A DNA stretch of 6,543 bases from Cellvibrionaceae bacterium (lineage in GTDB: Bacteria > Pseudomonadota > Gammaproteobacteria > Pseudomonadales > Cellvibrionaceae). Under the pieces are notes generated by a model. The model was not told where the DNA came from. It did no database searches and was given only the letters and a program-made list of their open reading frames with translations. Of the stretch, positions 5,314-6,543 are shown piece by piece. Made by a program: the position numbers and the translations under genes. Every line of letters begins with the position of its first letter. Position 1 is the stretch's first letter. The stretch lies in contig JAGKXA010000230.1 in the NCBI GenBank assembly GCA_021151615.1, forward strand, positions 1 through 6,543. Direction: 5' to 3'.

Positions 5314-6543
5314 TTATTGTGCAACCCTGGATTTCCAGCTGTTGTAGCGGGAAATCATGGAGTTTAGTTCGTAAGGTAGGTTGCTCACTCTGGCGGCAAC
5401 CAACTCAGATACTGCTTTCTTTAGCGCGTAACTATTACCAGGACAGCTTACAGGTGCTTTAGATATGAAATAGGCTCGGGTAACAACAGACAGACCATCC
5501 GGCGATAAATTCACATCGACTTTTTCCTCGCAATAATCTGGCACTTGGTGCAAATATTTACGAGCTCGCTGCTCAGCCATGTAATCATTAATGACTTGCT
5601 CACGAATATTTTTAAGCACTTCGTGGTTGCTAGCATTAAAGAAAACCCCTGGTGCATCCAGTCGACCAGCAACAGCAAACAAGGTGTTATCCAGAACAGG
5701 GTCGAAATATTGCCCCTCAGGCTTATTTTCCCGGTTATAACTGCCGTACTCACAAATCACCTCCGGTTCATAGTCATAACCATTCCAGTAGGATGTTTCA
5801 ACACATTCATCCAACACAGTACGCGTGGTGCTAGTTGTCTCATAAGCCAACTTGTCGAGCTTGACCCCAAGAGTAGTGAGTTTTCCAATACCAAAAAGGT
5901 TGACTGTGCTGTAAATATCCACAAATCCAGCGTTATTTAATAGGCCTGCATTTGGGTTATTGGTATCGGTACCAAATTGCATATGCACTGGTGCGAAGGA
6001 ATAAATAAGCCCTGGAGGAGAGTAGAAACCATAGCGCGCTTTAACTCCCTTAATACTTGATGTTGTGGTCGTGGTTGCACCTGAGTTTTGCTCTTCCACT
6101 TGTTTGGTTTCATCCACTGACTCCAAAACGGTATACGAATAGTAACGTTCGTTGCGCACCTGCGGTGACTGGATAATTAAAGAGGGCAACAAGGAAAACT
6201 CGCTGACACCCAAGTTCGCCGAACTATTCAGCACATACTTCGGTGCAACCAATATAAGTTTCTTGAGCGCCTGGATTTGAACATCATCCGCATGCGCTTG
6301 CGCATCGCGCGAAACACGGGCATGAACTTCTTCATCCGAACCTAATTTGATTGGCTCCATATAGGGGTTTATGTTTTCAATCGAGGTCTTGGCCTCGAGC
6401 TTTATTTCCATACCCTGAATAACTGCCGCAGGAGCCAGGTAAGGCTTGATATCAGATACAGGTAATACCGTCAAAGTACTAATCGTCTGCGTATCATGCC
6501 CTACAGGAAGAATGGGTTCTTGTTCCCTGGCAGGATCATCAAA
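5314..6543 (-). CDS. 3' part of a large unrecognised gene upstream of the CdiA-like gene (5' end outside the window)
   Basis: The frame is open to the right edge. Reading back from the TTG at 6474 there are 23 more sense codons and no stop, so that TTG is internal and the gene is truncated by the window. At least 409 residues are visible, ending in TAA at 5314-5316. I do not recognise the family. There is no transmembrane segment, and the protein is fairly rich in Tyr and Pro, with clusters such as RYGFYSPPGLIYSF and YWNGYDYEPE. It has a threonine run (ATTTTTSS) and four cysteines (visible residues about 247, 264, 338 and 367), arranged as two pairs that could form disulfides in an exported protein. 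The C-terminal 100 residues look helical and charged. The stop lies 17 nt before the next start, so the two genes are almost certainly co-transcribed. By position it may be an exported partner, or the N-terminal half of a split CDI effector; that is inference. Confidence 0.8.
   Translation of the reverse strand, partial: FDDPAREQEPILPVGHDTQTISTLTVLPVSDIKPYLAPAAVIQGMEIKLEAKTSIENINPYMEPIKLGSDEEVHARVSRDAQAHADDVQIQALKKLILVAPKYVLNSSANLGVSEFSLLPSLIIQSPQVRNERYYSYTVLESVDETKQVEEQNSGATTTTTSSIKGVKARYGFYSPPGLIYSFAPVHMQFGTDTNNPNAGLLNNAGFVDIYSTVNLFGIGKLTTLGVKLDKLAYETTSTTRTVLDECVETSYWNGYDYEPEVICEYGSYNRENKPEGQYFDPVLDNTLFAVAGRLDAPGVFFNASNHEVLKNIREQVINDYMAEQRARKYLHQVPDYCEEKVDVNLSPDGLSVVTRAYFISKAPVSCPGNSYALKKAVSELVAARVSNLPYELNSMISRYNSWKSRVAQ

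Noticed and set aside
5545..5940. Plus-strand 131-codon frame opposite the right-hand gene
   Set aside because: It is antisense to a well-supported gene, has no convincing ribosome site, and its composition is that of a shadow frame. The other plus-strand frames are rejected for the same reason.
6472..6474. TTG as the start of the right-hand gene
   Set aside because: The same frame stays open for 23 codons to the window edge, and no Shine-Dalgarno precedes the TTG, so it is an internal Leu codon.

Overview
The window carries three consecutive genes on the minus strand that look like one operon, read from right to left. They are the 3' part of an unrecognised large gene (5314-6543, still open at the right edge), a 1350-residue CdiA/FhaB-type protein (1244-5296), and a 335-residue protein that overlaps its end (243-1250). 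The large-protein signatures are those of contact-dependent inhibition (CDI) and two-partner-secretion exoproteins of Gram-negative bacteria. Moderate GC and close resemblance to Pseudomonas/Neisseria-type adhesin domains suggest a gammaproteobacterium or betaproteobacterium. No marker fixes the genus.

The central protein has a Sec signal peptide, then the conserved segment that in full-length CdiA-type exoproteins lies just before the second FHA region. After that come beta-helix repeats, the conserved linker, DUF637 and a pretoxin segment, a long variable region, and a C-terminal domain with a PD-(D/E)xK nuclease signature (E1220, D1247, E1264, K1266). It therefore resembles the C-terminal half of a CdiA protein. 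It has no visible N-terminal TPS secretion domain and begins with its own signal peptide behind a strong Shine-Dalgarno. The protein upstream may be its partner or the N-terminal half of a split system; the window does not show which.

The overlapping downstream gene sits where the immunity gene of a toxin/immunity pair always sits, and its start is buried in the toxin stop region. I infer that it is the cognate immunity protein. Its first half is clearly AT-richer than its second half.

The last 242 bases (1-242) hold no complete gene. They contain a short protein-like reading frame ending in two stop codons (44-148), a 7-bp stem-loop, and a good Shine-Dalgarno at 9-14 whose start codon falls at or beyond the left edge. 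This layout would suit the tail of an orphan toxin fragment followed by another immunity gene, a common arrangement downstream of CDI loci, but the evidence is thin.
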